A DNA stretch of 64,000 bases from assembly GCA_963784615.1 (NCBI GenBank), contig CAWASG010000001.1, positions 1 to 64,000 on the forward strand, read 5' to 3'. The DNA is from UBA11403 sp963784615 (GTDB lineage: Bacteria; Pseudomonadota; Gammaproteobacteria; Legionellales; Legionellaceae). Below, piece after piece: positions 35,252-43,587 of the stretch. Under the pieces are notes generated by a model. That model did not search any database. It saw only the letters and a list, made by a program, of their open reading frames with translations, and had not been told where the DNA came from. Each line of letters starts with the position of its first letter. Position 1 is the first letter of the stretch. The position numbers and the translations under genes were made by a program.

Positions 35252-37191
35252 TCGCTGAAGCCGGTTTGTTTACATTAATTATTGCATTATTGTTTTCGAT
35301 ATTGCTGGTGGTTGTGCCTTCTATAGGTTTGAAACAAGCGGATGAACAACTGCAAAACATGGCGAGTCGGTTTGTCTTTGGGCAATTTTTCTTTGTGAGT
35401 ATCGCCTATGTTTGTTTAACACTTTGTTTTCTAATGGATGATTTTACCGTAAGTTATGTACTGACCAATTCAAGTCTATCACTACCCTGGTTTTATAAAC
35501 TGTGTGCCGTTTGGGGCGGGCATGAAGGCTCTATGCTTTTATGGGTCGCAATTTTAAGTTTATGGATGATGGCGGTCAGTCTGTTTAGCAAGAGTCTCGA
35601 AGCAGAAATACGCATACGCGTGATGGTTGTTCTGGGCGCATTAAGCATCGGTTTCATCTTGTTTCTATTAACGACCTCTAATCCATTTTTACGACAATTC
35701 GAACTCCTCAATAGTCAAGGGCGTGATTTAAACCCTTTATTACAAGACCCTGGATTTTTATTTCATCCACCCATGTTATATATGGGGTATGTTGGCTTTG
35801 CTGTGGCCTTTGCTTTTGCGATTGCCGCACTATGGTTGGGTCGAGTAGAGGCAGCGTGGGCCAGATGGACACTGCCATGGACATTGGCAGCATGGTGTTG
35901 TTTAACCGCGGGGATCACGTTAGGGAGTTGGTGGGCATATCGAGAATTGGGTTGGGGGGGATGGTGGTTTTGGGATCCTGTAGAAAACGCTTCGTTTATG
36001 CCCTGGTTAGTGGGTACCGCTTTGATCCATTCGTTGATTGTGAGCGCGAAACGGGGGCAATTTATTACCTGGACGCTGCTGTTAGCGATTACTGCCTTTT
36101 CTTTAAGTTTGATTGGAACCTTCCTGGTTCGTTCTGGTGTTTTAACCTCGGTTCATGCCTTTGCAGTTGATCCTCAACGTGGTTTATTTATTTTATTTTT
36201 TTTGCTGGTTGTTATCGGCGGCTCTTTGCTCTTGTTTGCATTTCGTGCGCAAACATTGCAGCTTGGAACGAAGCCTTCAATCGTCTCGCGAGAGAGTGGC
36301 ATATTTTTGAATAATGTTCTTTTATTCGCAGCCATGTTGACCGTATTGATGGGCACGCTCTATCCATTATTGATTGATGGATTAGGTCTTGGAAAGTTGT
36401 CAGTCGGAGCACCTTATTTCAATGCGGTTTTTGTTCCACTCATGTTGCCGTTATTCTTTTTAATGGGAATAGGTGTACATTTGAAATGGCATAAAGATGA
36501 TTTTAAAGTGGTATTGAATCGATTGAAGTGGCCAGCACTTTTGAGTATTGCGTTGCCGTTCGCATTATTATTGTTTTATCATGCAACCGATCTCGCTGTA
36601 ATATTGGGCCTAATACTTGCGCTGTGGATTGTGTTGAGTACGCTCAAACTCATTTCAATAAAGACGAAAAACCAAGGGGCACTTCAGATTAGCCTGGCTT
36701 TTTGGGGTATGACCGTTGCGCATATTGGTGTTGCAGTTACCGTGATAGGAATAGCAATTTCCACGGGATTTGGCGTTCAAAATGATGTACGTATCGCCCC
36801 AGGTGAGCATTTGAATTTTGCCGGATTTGATGTTCAATTCGTACAAGAAACTGAATTGAACGGTGCGAATTATCATGGGAGTGAAGTTGAATTTAAAATT
36901 AAACATCACACCCGAGAAGTTATGATTTATCCACAAAAAAGAATATACAATGTCGGAAAAATGGCTATGACCGAATCAGCCATTGATGTGACACCGTTTC
37001 GTGATATTTATGTAGCACTGGGAGAGCCCCTCGATGATCATGCATGGTCCGTTCGGCTTTATTACAAGCCATTGATTCGATGGATATGGGGAGGGGGATT
37101 TATGATTTTGGCAGGTGGTGTATTGGCATTATTAGATAGACGTTATTATAAAACCAGGAATAAGCAATCAGCTTCGGAGATGCATTCATGA
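35248..37191 (+). CDS. ccmF: Cytochrome c heme lyase subunit CcmF
   Basis: 647 residues with about 14-15 membrane helices. The WWD domain is GWGGWWFWDPVENASFMPWL; histidines in LFHPPMLYMG and VGTALIHSL are conserved. It transfers heme from CcmE to apocytochrome c, with CcmH. The length is normal. Coupled by ATGA overlaps on both sides. Confidence 0.96.
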   Translation: MIAEAGLFTLIIALLFSILLVVVPSIGLKQADEQLQNMASRFVFGQFFFVSIAYVCLTLCFLMDDFTVSYVLTNSSLSLPWFYKLCAVWGGHEGSMLLWVAILSLWMMAVSLFSKSLEAEIRIRVMVVLGALSIGFILFLLTTSNPFLRQFELLNSQGRDLNPLLQDPGFLFHPPMLYMGYVGFAVAFAFAIAALWLGRVEAAWARWTLPWTLAAWCCLTAGITLGSWWAYRELGWGGWWFWDPVENASFMPWLVGTALIHSLIVSAKRGQFITWTLLLAITAFSLSLIGTFLVRSGVLTSVHAFAVDPQRGLFILFFLLVVIGGSLLLFAFRAQTLQLGTKPSIVSRESGIFLNNVLLFAAMLTVLMGTLYPLLIDGLGLGKLSVGAPYFNAVFVPLMLPLFFLMGIGVHLKWHKDDFKVVLNRLKWPALLSIALPFALLLFYHATDLAVILGLILALWIVLSTLKLISIKTKNQGALQISLAFWGMTVAHIGVAVTVIGIAISTGFGVQNDVRIAPGEHLNFAGFDVQFVQETELNGANYHGSEVEFKIKHHTREVMIYPQKRIYNVGKMAMTESAIDVTPFRDIYVALGEPLDDHAWSVRLYYKPLIRWIWGGGFMILAGGVLALLDRRYYKTRNKQSASEMHS

Positions 37192-37718
37192 CTAAATTAC
37201 ATTGGCGACTCATGCCGTTTTTCTTATTTATCGTCCTGGCAGTGTTGTTTTGGCGTGGTTTGGAACTTGATCCGCATCATCTGCCGTCAGTCAAAATAGG
37301 CCAACCGCTGCCAAAATTTACGCTGAATACACTCGATGATAAAACGTTTACGCAAGCTACAATGAATGGGCATGCTTCCCTGTTAAACGTATGGGCCAGC
37401 TGGTGTATGGCTTGCGCGGATGAACAAGTGGTCCTTATGCAGTTGGCGAAACAAGGCGTGTCGATTTATGGCCTCAATTATAAAGATACAGCTGAAAATG
37501 CCAGAGAATGGTTGAAAGAATGGGGAAACCCTTTCCAGCAGGTTGGTGAAGATGTTGATGGTAAAGTAGCTATCGATATGGGTGTCTATGGATCGCCTGA
37601 AACCTTTTTGATTGATAAAAAAGGGCTGATTCGCTATCGCCATGTTGGTGCATTAACAATGCTTGTCTGGCAAAAAGAATTTTTACCGAGATTAGCGTTG
37701 TTGGAGAAAGCTGCTTGA
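37188..37718 (+). CDS. ccmG: CcmG/DsbE thioredoxin-like protein
   Basis: 176 residues, a single N-terminal anchor then a thioredoxin fold. Active site NVWASWCMACADEQ: the CxxC is CMAC, whereas most CcmG proteins have CPTC or CxPC forms. Other CcmG features are GLNYKDTAENAREWL and YGSPETFLIDKKG. It reduces apocytochrome/CcmH disulfides in the periplasm. Confidence 0.93.
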   Translation: MTKLHWRLMPFFLFIVLAVLFWRGLELDPHHLPSVKIGQPLPKFTLNTLDDKTFTQATMNGHASLLNVWASWCMACADEQVVLMQLAKQGVSIYGLNYKDTAENAREWLKEWGNPFQQVGEDVDGKVAIDMGVYGSPETFLIDKKGLIRYRHVGALTMLVWQKEFLPRLALLEKAA

Positions 37719-38287
37719 TTATGCGTTTTTTTACGAAGTTCCTTCTAATGAACTTCACAAAATGTGCAATGTTGTATCAGGCGTCGTTGCGAGGCACGAA
37801 GCAATCCAGGGTTCGGAGTTCCATACTCTGGATTGCTTCGTGCCTCTCAACGACGCGACCTGCAAGTTCATTGAGGTTGTCTGTACCGATGGTACTTAGA
37901 TCGCTCGCAACGATGTCTATATACAGTTTGTTATTATTACCCGCGACCGCATTGCATGCAGATGAAATTTACCCGTTTGAAACGGCGCGACAAGAATCTC
38001 AATTTAACCACCTGTTAAGTGAGCTACGTTGTTTGGTTTGTCAAAATCAAGATTTGGCTGACTCTCATGCAGGGCTTGCGAATGATTTACGTATGGAAGT
38101 GTATAGGCGGGTAGTAGACGGGCAGAGTGATCATGACATCATTACATATTTAACTGATCGTTATGGTGATTTTATTTTATTTAAACCGCCATTAAAAGGA
38201 ATTACCGCAATGCTTTGGTTCGCGCCATTGATTTTTTTGAGCATCGGTCTGTTGCTCTTTTGGCGAAAGTTTCGTTTGCATTCCTAA
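37715..38287 (+). CDS. ccmH: Cytochrome c maturation protein CcmH, 5' end invaded by R2 repeat
   Basis: The conserved part starts near 37960 with IYPFETARQESQFNHL and has the CcmH motif LRCLVCQNQDLADSHA and a C-terminal membrane helix (AMLWFAPLIFLSIGLLLFW). The coupled start is TTG 37715, overlapping the ccmG stop. An R2 repeat (37749-37911) lies between that start and the mature region, and the frame stays open through it. A start at ATG 37913 (MSIYSLLLLPATALHA) gives 124 residues with a good signal peptide and is the likely functional start. Its ribosome site would come from repeat DNA. Confidence 0.85.
   Translation: MIMRFFTKFLLMNFTKCAMLYQASLRGTKQSRVRSSILWIASCLSTTRPASSLRLSVPMVLRSLATMSIYSLLLLPATALHADEIYPFETARQESQFNHLLSELRCLVCQNQDLADSHAGLANDLRMEVYRRVVDGQSDHDIITYLTDRYGDFILFKPPLKGITAMLWFAPLIFLSIGLLLFWRKFRLHS
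37749..37911. repeat. R2 repeat inserted in the ccmH 5' region
   Basis: GAACTTCACAA...GTTGTATCAGGCGTCGTTGC, palindromic core (GAAGCAATCCAGGGTTCG and mirror), then GACCTGCAAGTTCATTG. Same family as at 56237 and 60517. Confidence 0.8.
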
Positions 38288-38301
38288 ACTGAGAAAAATC
38301 G

Positions 38302-38335
38302 TCATGTTGGGCTTCGTTCTCACTCAACCCAACCG
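38302..38335. repeat. R1 half-repeat
   Basis: ATGTTGGGCTTCGTTCTCAC... one arm only; it stops at the IS481-like element boundary (38338), so the element may have inserted into the repeat. Confidence 0.65.
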
Positions 38336-38485
38336 ACCTAGTACCGTTTCCATTTGTTTTGACCGGTTTGTCTTTGAGAGCGAAGCGATTAAGGCGCGGC
38401 GATTTCTGCCGTAAAAAACGATGATCAGTAGTTTGTGACCGGAACATAGGTAACAAAAAAGACCGGTCACATCGGTAACATTAAT

Positions 38486-38797
38486 TTAACATAATTTAGT
38501 TACTTTGCATGTTTTTTCATTAAAAATTCCTATTGGCAGAAATGAGAAGAATAATGTCCACTCATCTTCTGAAAGAGGCTTCATAGCAATAGTTTCTCCA
38601 ATTAATGTTTCCGAAACAAAAAGCTCCTCACCTTTCCATTTCATCGTTCCATTGGTGCGAACTCTTCTCGTCACCTCAAAAGAAGAATCATATTCGACTT
38701 TAGATAATTTAGATGAAAACGTTCGAGGTGATTGCGTATAAAGCCAAACAGGCCTATTAAACTCGATACCTTCATGAGGTCGCTCTTCATTAAACAT
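38486..38797 (-). pseudogene. IS481-family transposase, C-terminal fragment
   Basis: 103 residues matching the end of IS481 transposases: FNEERPHEGIEFNRPVWLY, SPRTFSSKL, TNGTMKWKGEELFVSETLIG, LPIGIFNEKT. The catalytic DDE region is missing. Confidence 0.82.
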
Positions 38798-38836
38798 TGA
38801 TAGCCTGCCAGCGGCTATTGCGCTTGCACCACCTTA

Positions 38837-40684
38837 CTACAGGGAGCAACGAGCAGGCTCAGATCCCGCATCCGGCTTTTGAAGTAAATCGAGCTGCTGT
38901 TTAAGTTCGAGCAATTCGGAAGTTCTCATTTCACATAAGGCCGTTAAGGCCACGAAATCAATCGACGGCGCCGCGTCGCGCCGTCCGCCAGCGCCAACGG
39001 CCACCGTCCACTCCACTCCCGCCCCCCCGCGCGCACACCCACGCACACTACCAAAATCATTACCAAGTACCTTAGAAATCCCGACACCCGGGCGAGCCCA
39101 CCAAGGCACTGGTTTATTGACTTGATAGTTATAAAGAATTAAGGTCCGCTTTAATATTTGCTCTTTAAAAGTTGGTGGTGTTCTACCATCTCCCGTCGGG
39201 TCAAACGACTCGTTCGGATTACAGTAATGTTGAGCAACATGCGCTGGCATATAACGCTGTAACAAACCCACTACAGTACACCAATGCGCTATACACTCTT
39301 CATTCGTCCAATTAGGATAATTACGAACATACTCCTGAAGCGCCGTGATGAGGGGGGTAAAGTCGTAATGCTTTTCTTGGAACATATGACGAGAAACGCT
39401 TACGAGTTCAATAACCCTGAGCTCATCCTCTTGGCTTGTTATCTGCAATGTATCTTGTTTCAGGGGTCTGTCTTCTCTATTCATGATGCGTTGTAACGCT
39501 TTAATGTCGTTGGTGTCGGTAATTGCTTGAAGTACTTTAGGTGAACGATGATTATTGAAATAAAATAGCTTATCACCGAATTGAATGCATCCATTATGGC
39601 AGTCTAGTAATTGGTTGAGAAATAGGTTCCTTTCAAACTCTGGTAATTGACTTGGGTCTTTAGATACCTTTAGAAGACCACATCCGATGGTATAGTGTAC
39701 GCCCCCACCTTCCTTTGTAACCGCCTCATATTGTTCTGATAATTCAGGGCCTAATTCTTCGCCTTTTTTATTTTGAGTCACGCACGCAAGCATCGCTGGT
39801 ACCATGTGATGAACATCTAAAGCCCATAACACCAATTTAAAAGCCGTAACGTCTTTAAATTCTCGACCCGATTCATCAACAATGTTGCCTCTGTATTTTA
39901 AAATCTCAGGATATCGAGTAAGAATTTCGACAACGGCTTGTTGATTACCTCGTATAGCGTGATGGAGTAATTGTTGGCCCAAGTTTTCTTTTATTGCTCG
40001 CTTTATTTCTTCACTATAAGGTTGAATAAAAATAGCATCTACACGGCGTTTAGCTTCTTCAGCGTCTGAGAGTGTTCCTCTCACATTTAAGTATGCCAGT
40101 TGATGTGGATGTAAAGCCAATTCAAACGCGTTAACGTTTTTAAATGTTTGACCTAAAGCATTGGTGATATTACCTCGGTACCGCATGAGCTCTGGGTCCG
40201 TTTGTAATATCGCTTTAATAGCTCGTTCATTTCCTTCTATAATGCGAAGAAATAATAGTTGACCTAAACGCTCCGTTTCTGAAAACGCTTTAAAATCGAT
40301 ATTGACATCGACTAATTTATTCAAGGCAGACAAAGGTAAAAACTTGGCGATATGGGGTATATGGGCACCACGAATTCTGTCTGTCGCTTGATAAGCCCTA
40401 GTTTCTCTCAATCTCTGAAGCATTCCAGATACAAATGCATATTCGGCTTGTTGCTCGGGTGTCGATAATGTAACAAGTAGTTCCCCACCCTGTTTCGCGA
40501 GCTTACTAATTTGGCTATAGGTCGTTTCTTCAGGGTTGATGTCTTGCAAGGATTTTACGAAGCCGGATACATCATCTCGAATGAGACTGCTCCCATCACT
40601 AACAGATAATGATTTATAGTGTTTGGTAAGCTCTGTTAACTCTGTTATCAGCTCTCTATCTATAATCCGATCATCATTAGGCAT
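38837..40684 (-). CDS. Ankyrin-like repeat protein, effector candidate
   Basis: 615 residues, no signal peptide. ATG 40684 is chosen because GGAG lies 8 bases upstream. Two ankyrin-like units in the middle: NERAIKAILQTDPELMRYRG and NQQAVVEILTRYPEILKYRG, each followed by a G(Q/R)xFK(N/D)VxAF(E/K) turn and an ALHPHQ/LWALD helix. This pattern is common in Legionellales effector-type proteins. Residues near 545-575 are encoded by an unusually GC-rich stretch (38964-39048). It sits inside the remains of an IS481 transposase. Secretion and function are inferred only. Confidence 0.65.
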   Translation of the reverse strand: MPNDDRIIDRELITELTELTKHYKSLSVSDGSSLIRDDVSGFVKSLQDINPEETTYSQISKLAKQGGELLVTLSTPEQQAEYAFVSGMLQRLRETRAYQATDRIRGAHIPHIAKFLPLSALNKLVDVNIDFKAFSETERLGQLLFLRIIEGNERAIKAILQTDPELMRYRGNITNALGQTFKNVNAFELALHPHQLAYLNVRGTLSDAEEAKRRVDAIFIQPYSEEIKRAIKENLGQQLLHHAIRGNQQAVVEILTRYPEILKYRGNIVDESGREFKDVTAFKLVLWALDVHHMVPAMLACVTQNKKGEELGPELSEQYEAVTKEGGGVHYTIGCGLLKVSKDPSQLPEFERNLFLNQLLDCHNGCIQFGDKLFYFNNHRSPKVLQAITDTNDIKALQRIMNREDRPLKQDTLQITSQEDELRVIELVSVSRHMFQEKHYDFTPLITALQEYVRNYPNWTNEECIAHWCTVVGLLQRYMPAHVAQHYCNPNESFDPTGDGRTPPTFKEQILKRTLILYNYQVNKPVPWWARPGVGISKVLGNDFGSVRGCARGGAGVEWTVAVGAGGRRDAAPSIDFVALTALCEMRTSELLELKQQLDLLQKPDAGSEPARCSL

Positions 40685-40843
40685 AACATGCTCTCCATCA
40701 AAATCATTATGTAATATTATAGCACACAAAGAATCGACGTAAAAAAGATTGCTTTTTCTATGGGCGACTTTATAAAGTTCATATGATTAAGAACTTCAGC
40801 TCGGCTCCAGGTATGCATTTAGAAGGCAGGAAAAAAAACACGC

Positions 40844-40981
40844 TTAAATATTCATCTTTAATTTACAACTGATATTGAAATTTTTACATAACTCTTTAAA
40901 TGTCAGTTCATTTTTAATATCTGACACTGCTGAAATAAACTTCATTTTTTCAATCCTAGGTTCAGTCTCTAACCAAGGCAT
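40844..40981 (-). pseudogene. IS481-family transposase, N-terminal fragment
   Basis: 45 residues: MPWLETEPRIEKMKFISAV then ELTFKELCKNFNISCKL, the helix-turn-helix start of IS481 transposases (typically MPW...REFV...ELCRRFGISR). The frame stops at 40844, next to the inserted gene. Confidence 0.75.
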
Positions 40982-41078
40982 CACAGATACTCCTTTAAAT
41001 TATCTGGATGCATGTTAACTGTTACCTATGTGTCCGGTCATTTGTGTAACCGATGTGACCGGGTCGGACCGTCGGGCA

Positions 41079-41102
41079 CCTTCTCCCGACATCGGGAGAA
41101 GG
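41079..41102. other. Perfect hairpin in IS481-like right end
   Basis: CCTTCTCCCGA-CA-TCGGGAGAAGG, 11-bp stem. The left end lacks it, so it is a later insertion or a terminator. Confidence 0.5.
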
Positions 41103-41224
41103 CATGCCTTTACTAGCATTGGTTTTACGGCGGGAATTGTTGCTCCGACTCGCTTCGCTCTCAAAGACAAACCGGTCAAAACAAATGGAAACGGTACTAG
41201 TGCAAGTTACTCGGGCGCTCAGCC

Positions 41225-41602
41225 TTACTCCGGAATACAAGTCGGTTTACAGTTCACTGGTGTTAAGCTCGCGATGCTGCAACCATGCTGTGATAATGCT
41301 TCCGCTTCTTTGCGCGTTGGCGCGAAGTACGACCAGTGTTGACCCATTTTGTTAGTCACTGCACAGTGCCATCGCCCGGCTTTAATGCCATTATCGAAAC
41401 AATCAGGGATGCATTCTGCAGGTTTAATGTTGTTTTGGTTACAAACGCGTTGTGACATCGCTTCTGCAGAGTTTTCATCAGGTGCCGCCACAGTCCATTG
41501 ATGACCATTTTGATTGGCGATATTGCATAGCCAGTTCGCATGAGCGTTCATGCTAATGAGTGAAATGGAGGCGACTAGGCCTACTATCAGTTTTTTTTGC
41601 AT
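41225..41602 (-). CDS. Small secreted Cys-rich protein with internal duplication
   Basis: 125 residues. The signal peptide is about 1-22 (LIVGLVASISLISMNAHA). The mature part is two similar ~50-residue units: NWLCNIANQNGHQWTVAAP...AEAMSQRVC...C and RWHCAVTNKMGQHWSYFAP...AEALSQHGC...C. Each has paired cysteines, probably disulfide-bonded in the periplasm or outside. The family is not recognised by name. Its 3' end lies 25 bases from the IS481-like element. Confidence 0.65.
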   Translation of the reverse strand: MQKKLIVGLVASISLISMNAHANWLCNIANQNGHQWTVAAPDENSAEAMSQRVCNQNNIKPAECIPDCFDNGIKAGRWHCAVTNKMGQHWSYFAPTRKEAEALSQHGCSIASLTPVNCKPTCIPE

Positions 41603-41669
41603 GAGAATCTCCTGTTGGTGTTTAAAAATGACCTTGCTGCACCAAGGCTACACGTAATTCCGTAAGTTG

Positions 41670-42263
41670 TTACATAATAACAAGATAACTGGTTCCAATA
41701 CCGGCCAGTAATCCAAATAAATGACCTTCCCAGCTTACACCTTTTTTGCCTGGAAACACACCTAAAAATATCCCGGCGAAATAATAAAAGCACACAATAC
41801 CTAACATCACAGCCATAAGCGTACCTTGGAGATAAATATTGGTGACCAGCAACCCCCAATAACCCGTTACGACAGCACTTGACCCCAAATGAATCCCGGG
41901 CTTGGCAAAACACCAAATACATAAACCACTGATGATCGTGATGGATAGTGTTACCATTAAAAAATAATGCAGGCCATTGATCAGTAAAAAATTACTTAAA
42001 ATAACCAGTGGAACGGTATTAAAAAAAAGATGATTAAAATTCACATGAAGAAATGGAGCAAAAAAAATGCCTGGAAGTCCATAAGGCTTTCTTGGCCAGA
42101 TCCCCAATGCCAATATAAAAGGAAACATGCGAGTGGCAACGAAGACCGCATAGAGGAACATAACCATTACAAGCAAATAATGCATGTTCGCTTGTGTTTG
42201 CTCAACAAAGATCGCTAGAGCGGTATTGATTGCATTGAGAAAAGTATTCATAACTGAGTCCAT
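41670..42263 (-). CDS. Rhomboid-family intramembrane serine protease
   Basis: 197 residues, about six membrane helices. The rhomboid pattern: HVNFNHLFFNTVPLVILSN on helix 2, the nucleophile Ser in GSSAVVTG (usually GxSG/GxSx), and the partner His in WEGHLFGLLAGIG. It cleaves membrane proteins within the bilayer; the substrate is unknown. The start overlaps the end of the upstream gene by 16 bases, so they share a transcript. Confidence 0.82.
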   Translation of the reverse strand: MDSVMNTFLNAINTALAIFVEQTQANMHYLLVMVMFLYAVFVATRMFPFILALGIWPRKPYGLPGIFFAPFLHVNFNHLFFNTVPLVILSNFLLINGLHYFLMVTLSITIISGLCIWCFAKPGIHLGSSAVVTGYWGLLVTNIYLQGTLMAVMLGIVCFYYFAGIFLGVFPGKKGVSWEGHLFGLLAGIGTSYLVIM

Positions 42264-43363
42264 TTACGATATGGCGGAGGTGGGTTTGCTGCTTTTTCGG
42301 GGTCAACGTGAACATGGGCTGTGCCGAATAATGTTAAACGTAGGCTTGCTGAGGTTCCCACTTGATAGGCTTGTTCTTCATATTCTTTCCTTTTTACTTG
42401 GAGTCCCCGTTCTAAAGAATGAAAAATCTGGTTAATCTCCGTTGGCTCAATATGTATTATATTATCTAATGATGGTAAAGAAGTTATTCTTGTGTTGTCT
42501 TGTGTTAATCCAACATAGAGGCACTGTGAATATTCAATTTTTTTTTCATTGATACGAGAAATAAGAGTCTCTGATGAATAACTGACTCCAGCCAGTCCAA
42601 CGTTGAAAATCTTTACAATATTAGCGTGACTTTGATTAAGATGGTGCTCTCTTTGAGTTTGGTCTTCTGGAAAATTAATAATGAGTGGTGGACGGTGAGT
42701 AAAGGCGATATGAATATTTTTATGTATCACAAAACAACAGTCAACCAAAAAGTGCGCGAACTGTTCTTGCATGTCCCATTGGCAGACGCTCTGTTTTTCC
42801 CAGTCCATGTGTAGTAATTCGTATGCACTCGTTTCTTTTAACATTTGTTGGATTTGAGTAGGAGTCCATTCATGCAGTTTTTGGGCTTTGGATAATTGGC
42901 AGTGATTGGCAAGATATTTTTTTTGCATTTCATTTAAGGACAGAGCACTCAAGCCCTCGCTAGCTCGCCTGCAATAGCGCCACTCAGAAGTTTCCTGTAT
43001 GTAATAATGACTATTGGAAGTAAGCGGCTCTCCAAAACTTAATTCACGTTCAGTGAGCACGGAATAAAAACGAATAGTTGAATGCTCCAAACTGGGCTCC
43101 CATGCATCTCCATATCTCGCTTTTAATCGAGCTATTCCTGATCTTGGATGATGACGATTCTGAAGATAAGGTTGCGCTTGCTCTCTCGAAATGACGGATG
43201 GTTCAATCATGTGGACAGAATCATCTATGATAACCAGCAAGGGCTTTACAGGATATCCTTCGTCCGGTGGAAGTCGGCAGATTTTACTGAGCAGATCATC
43301 GGGTTTTGTTGCAAAAAGAATATCTCGTAGTTCGCGAAGTTTATAGGAAGTTTTTAATGTCAT
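42248..43363 (-). CDS. Hypothetical protein
   Basis: 371 residues, soluble, no signal peptide. It begins TLKTSYKLRELRDILFATKP. A hydrophobic core segment (PLLVIIDDSVHMI) and later NIHIAFTHRPPLIINF suggest a mixed alpha/beta fold. The C-terminus is proline-rich (ANPPPPYRKWTQL), overlapping the rhomboid gene start. No family recognised. Its size and isolation would fit an accessory or effector gene, but nothing shows this directly. Confidence 0.6.
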   Translation of the reverse strand: MTLKTSYKLRELRDILFATKPDDLLSKICRLPPDEGYPVKPLLVIIDDSVHMIEPSVISREQAQPYLQNRHHPRSGIARLKARYGDAWEPSLEHSTIRFYSVLTERELSFGEPLTSNSHYYIQETSEWRYCRRASEGLSALSLNEMQKKYLANHCQLSKAQKLHEWTPTQIQQMLKETSAYELLHMDWEKQSVCQWDMQEQFAHFLVDCCFVIHKNIHIAFTHRPPLIINFPEDQTQREHHLNQSHANIVKIFNVGLAGVSYSSETLISRINEKKIEYSQCLYVGLTQDNTRITSLPSLDNIIHIEPTEINQIFHSLERGLQVKRKEYEEQAYQVGTSASLRLTLFGTAHVHVDPEKAANPPPPYRKWTQL

Positions 43364-43430
43364 AGTATCTTTTCAGAGTAAAAAACGTACATTATATCAT
43401 ATAAGTAATGAGTTACTACTGATGATTTGC

Positions 43431-43555
43431 GGTCTCAGTCATCGTTTCGCCACTTCGGTGGCATTTGTCAAACCTTAGAAAGACACGGATGCCTTTCGAG
43501 AACGGCATGGATGCGTATAACGTGTTTGACAAATGGCGAAACGATGACCGAGACC
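43431..43555. repeat. R3 palindromic repeat
   Basis: GGTCTCAGTCATCGTTTCGC with a mirrored arm ending CGAAACGATGACCGAGACC; the inner arms ATTTGTCAAAC / GTTTGACAAAT enclose a short spacer. Confidence 0.8.
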
Positions 43556-43587
43556 TGATTTGCAGACCTGGAGAGTTATTTTTTTGC

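Larger units (their letters stand above)
38338..41200 (-). mobile_element. IS481-like element carrying an ankyrin-like gene in place of the transposase core
   Basis: Outer perfect 50-bp inverted repeats at 38338-38387 and 41151-41200 (CTAGTACCGTTTCCATTTGT at each end). Inside these are IS481-type end motifs: TGTGACCGGAACATAGGTAA at 38434 and TGTTACCTATGTGTCCGGTC at 41020. The transposase N-terminus (40844-40981) and C-terminus (38486-38797) survive on the minus strand at the expected ends; the middle is replaced by a 615-codon gene. No clear target duplication was found. Confidence 0.7.
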
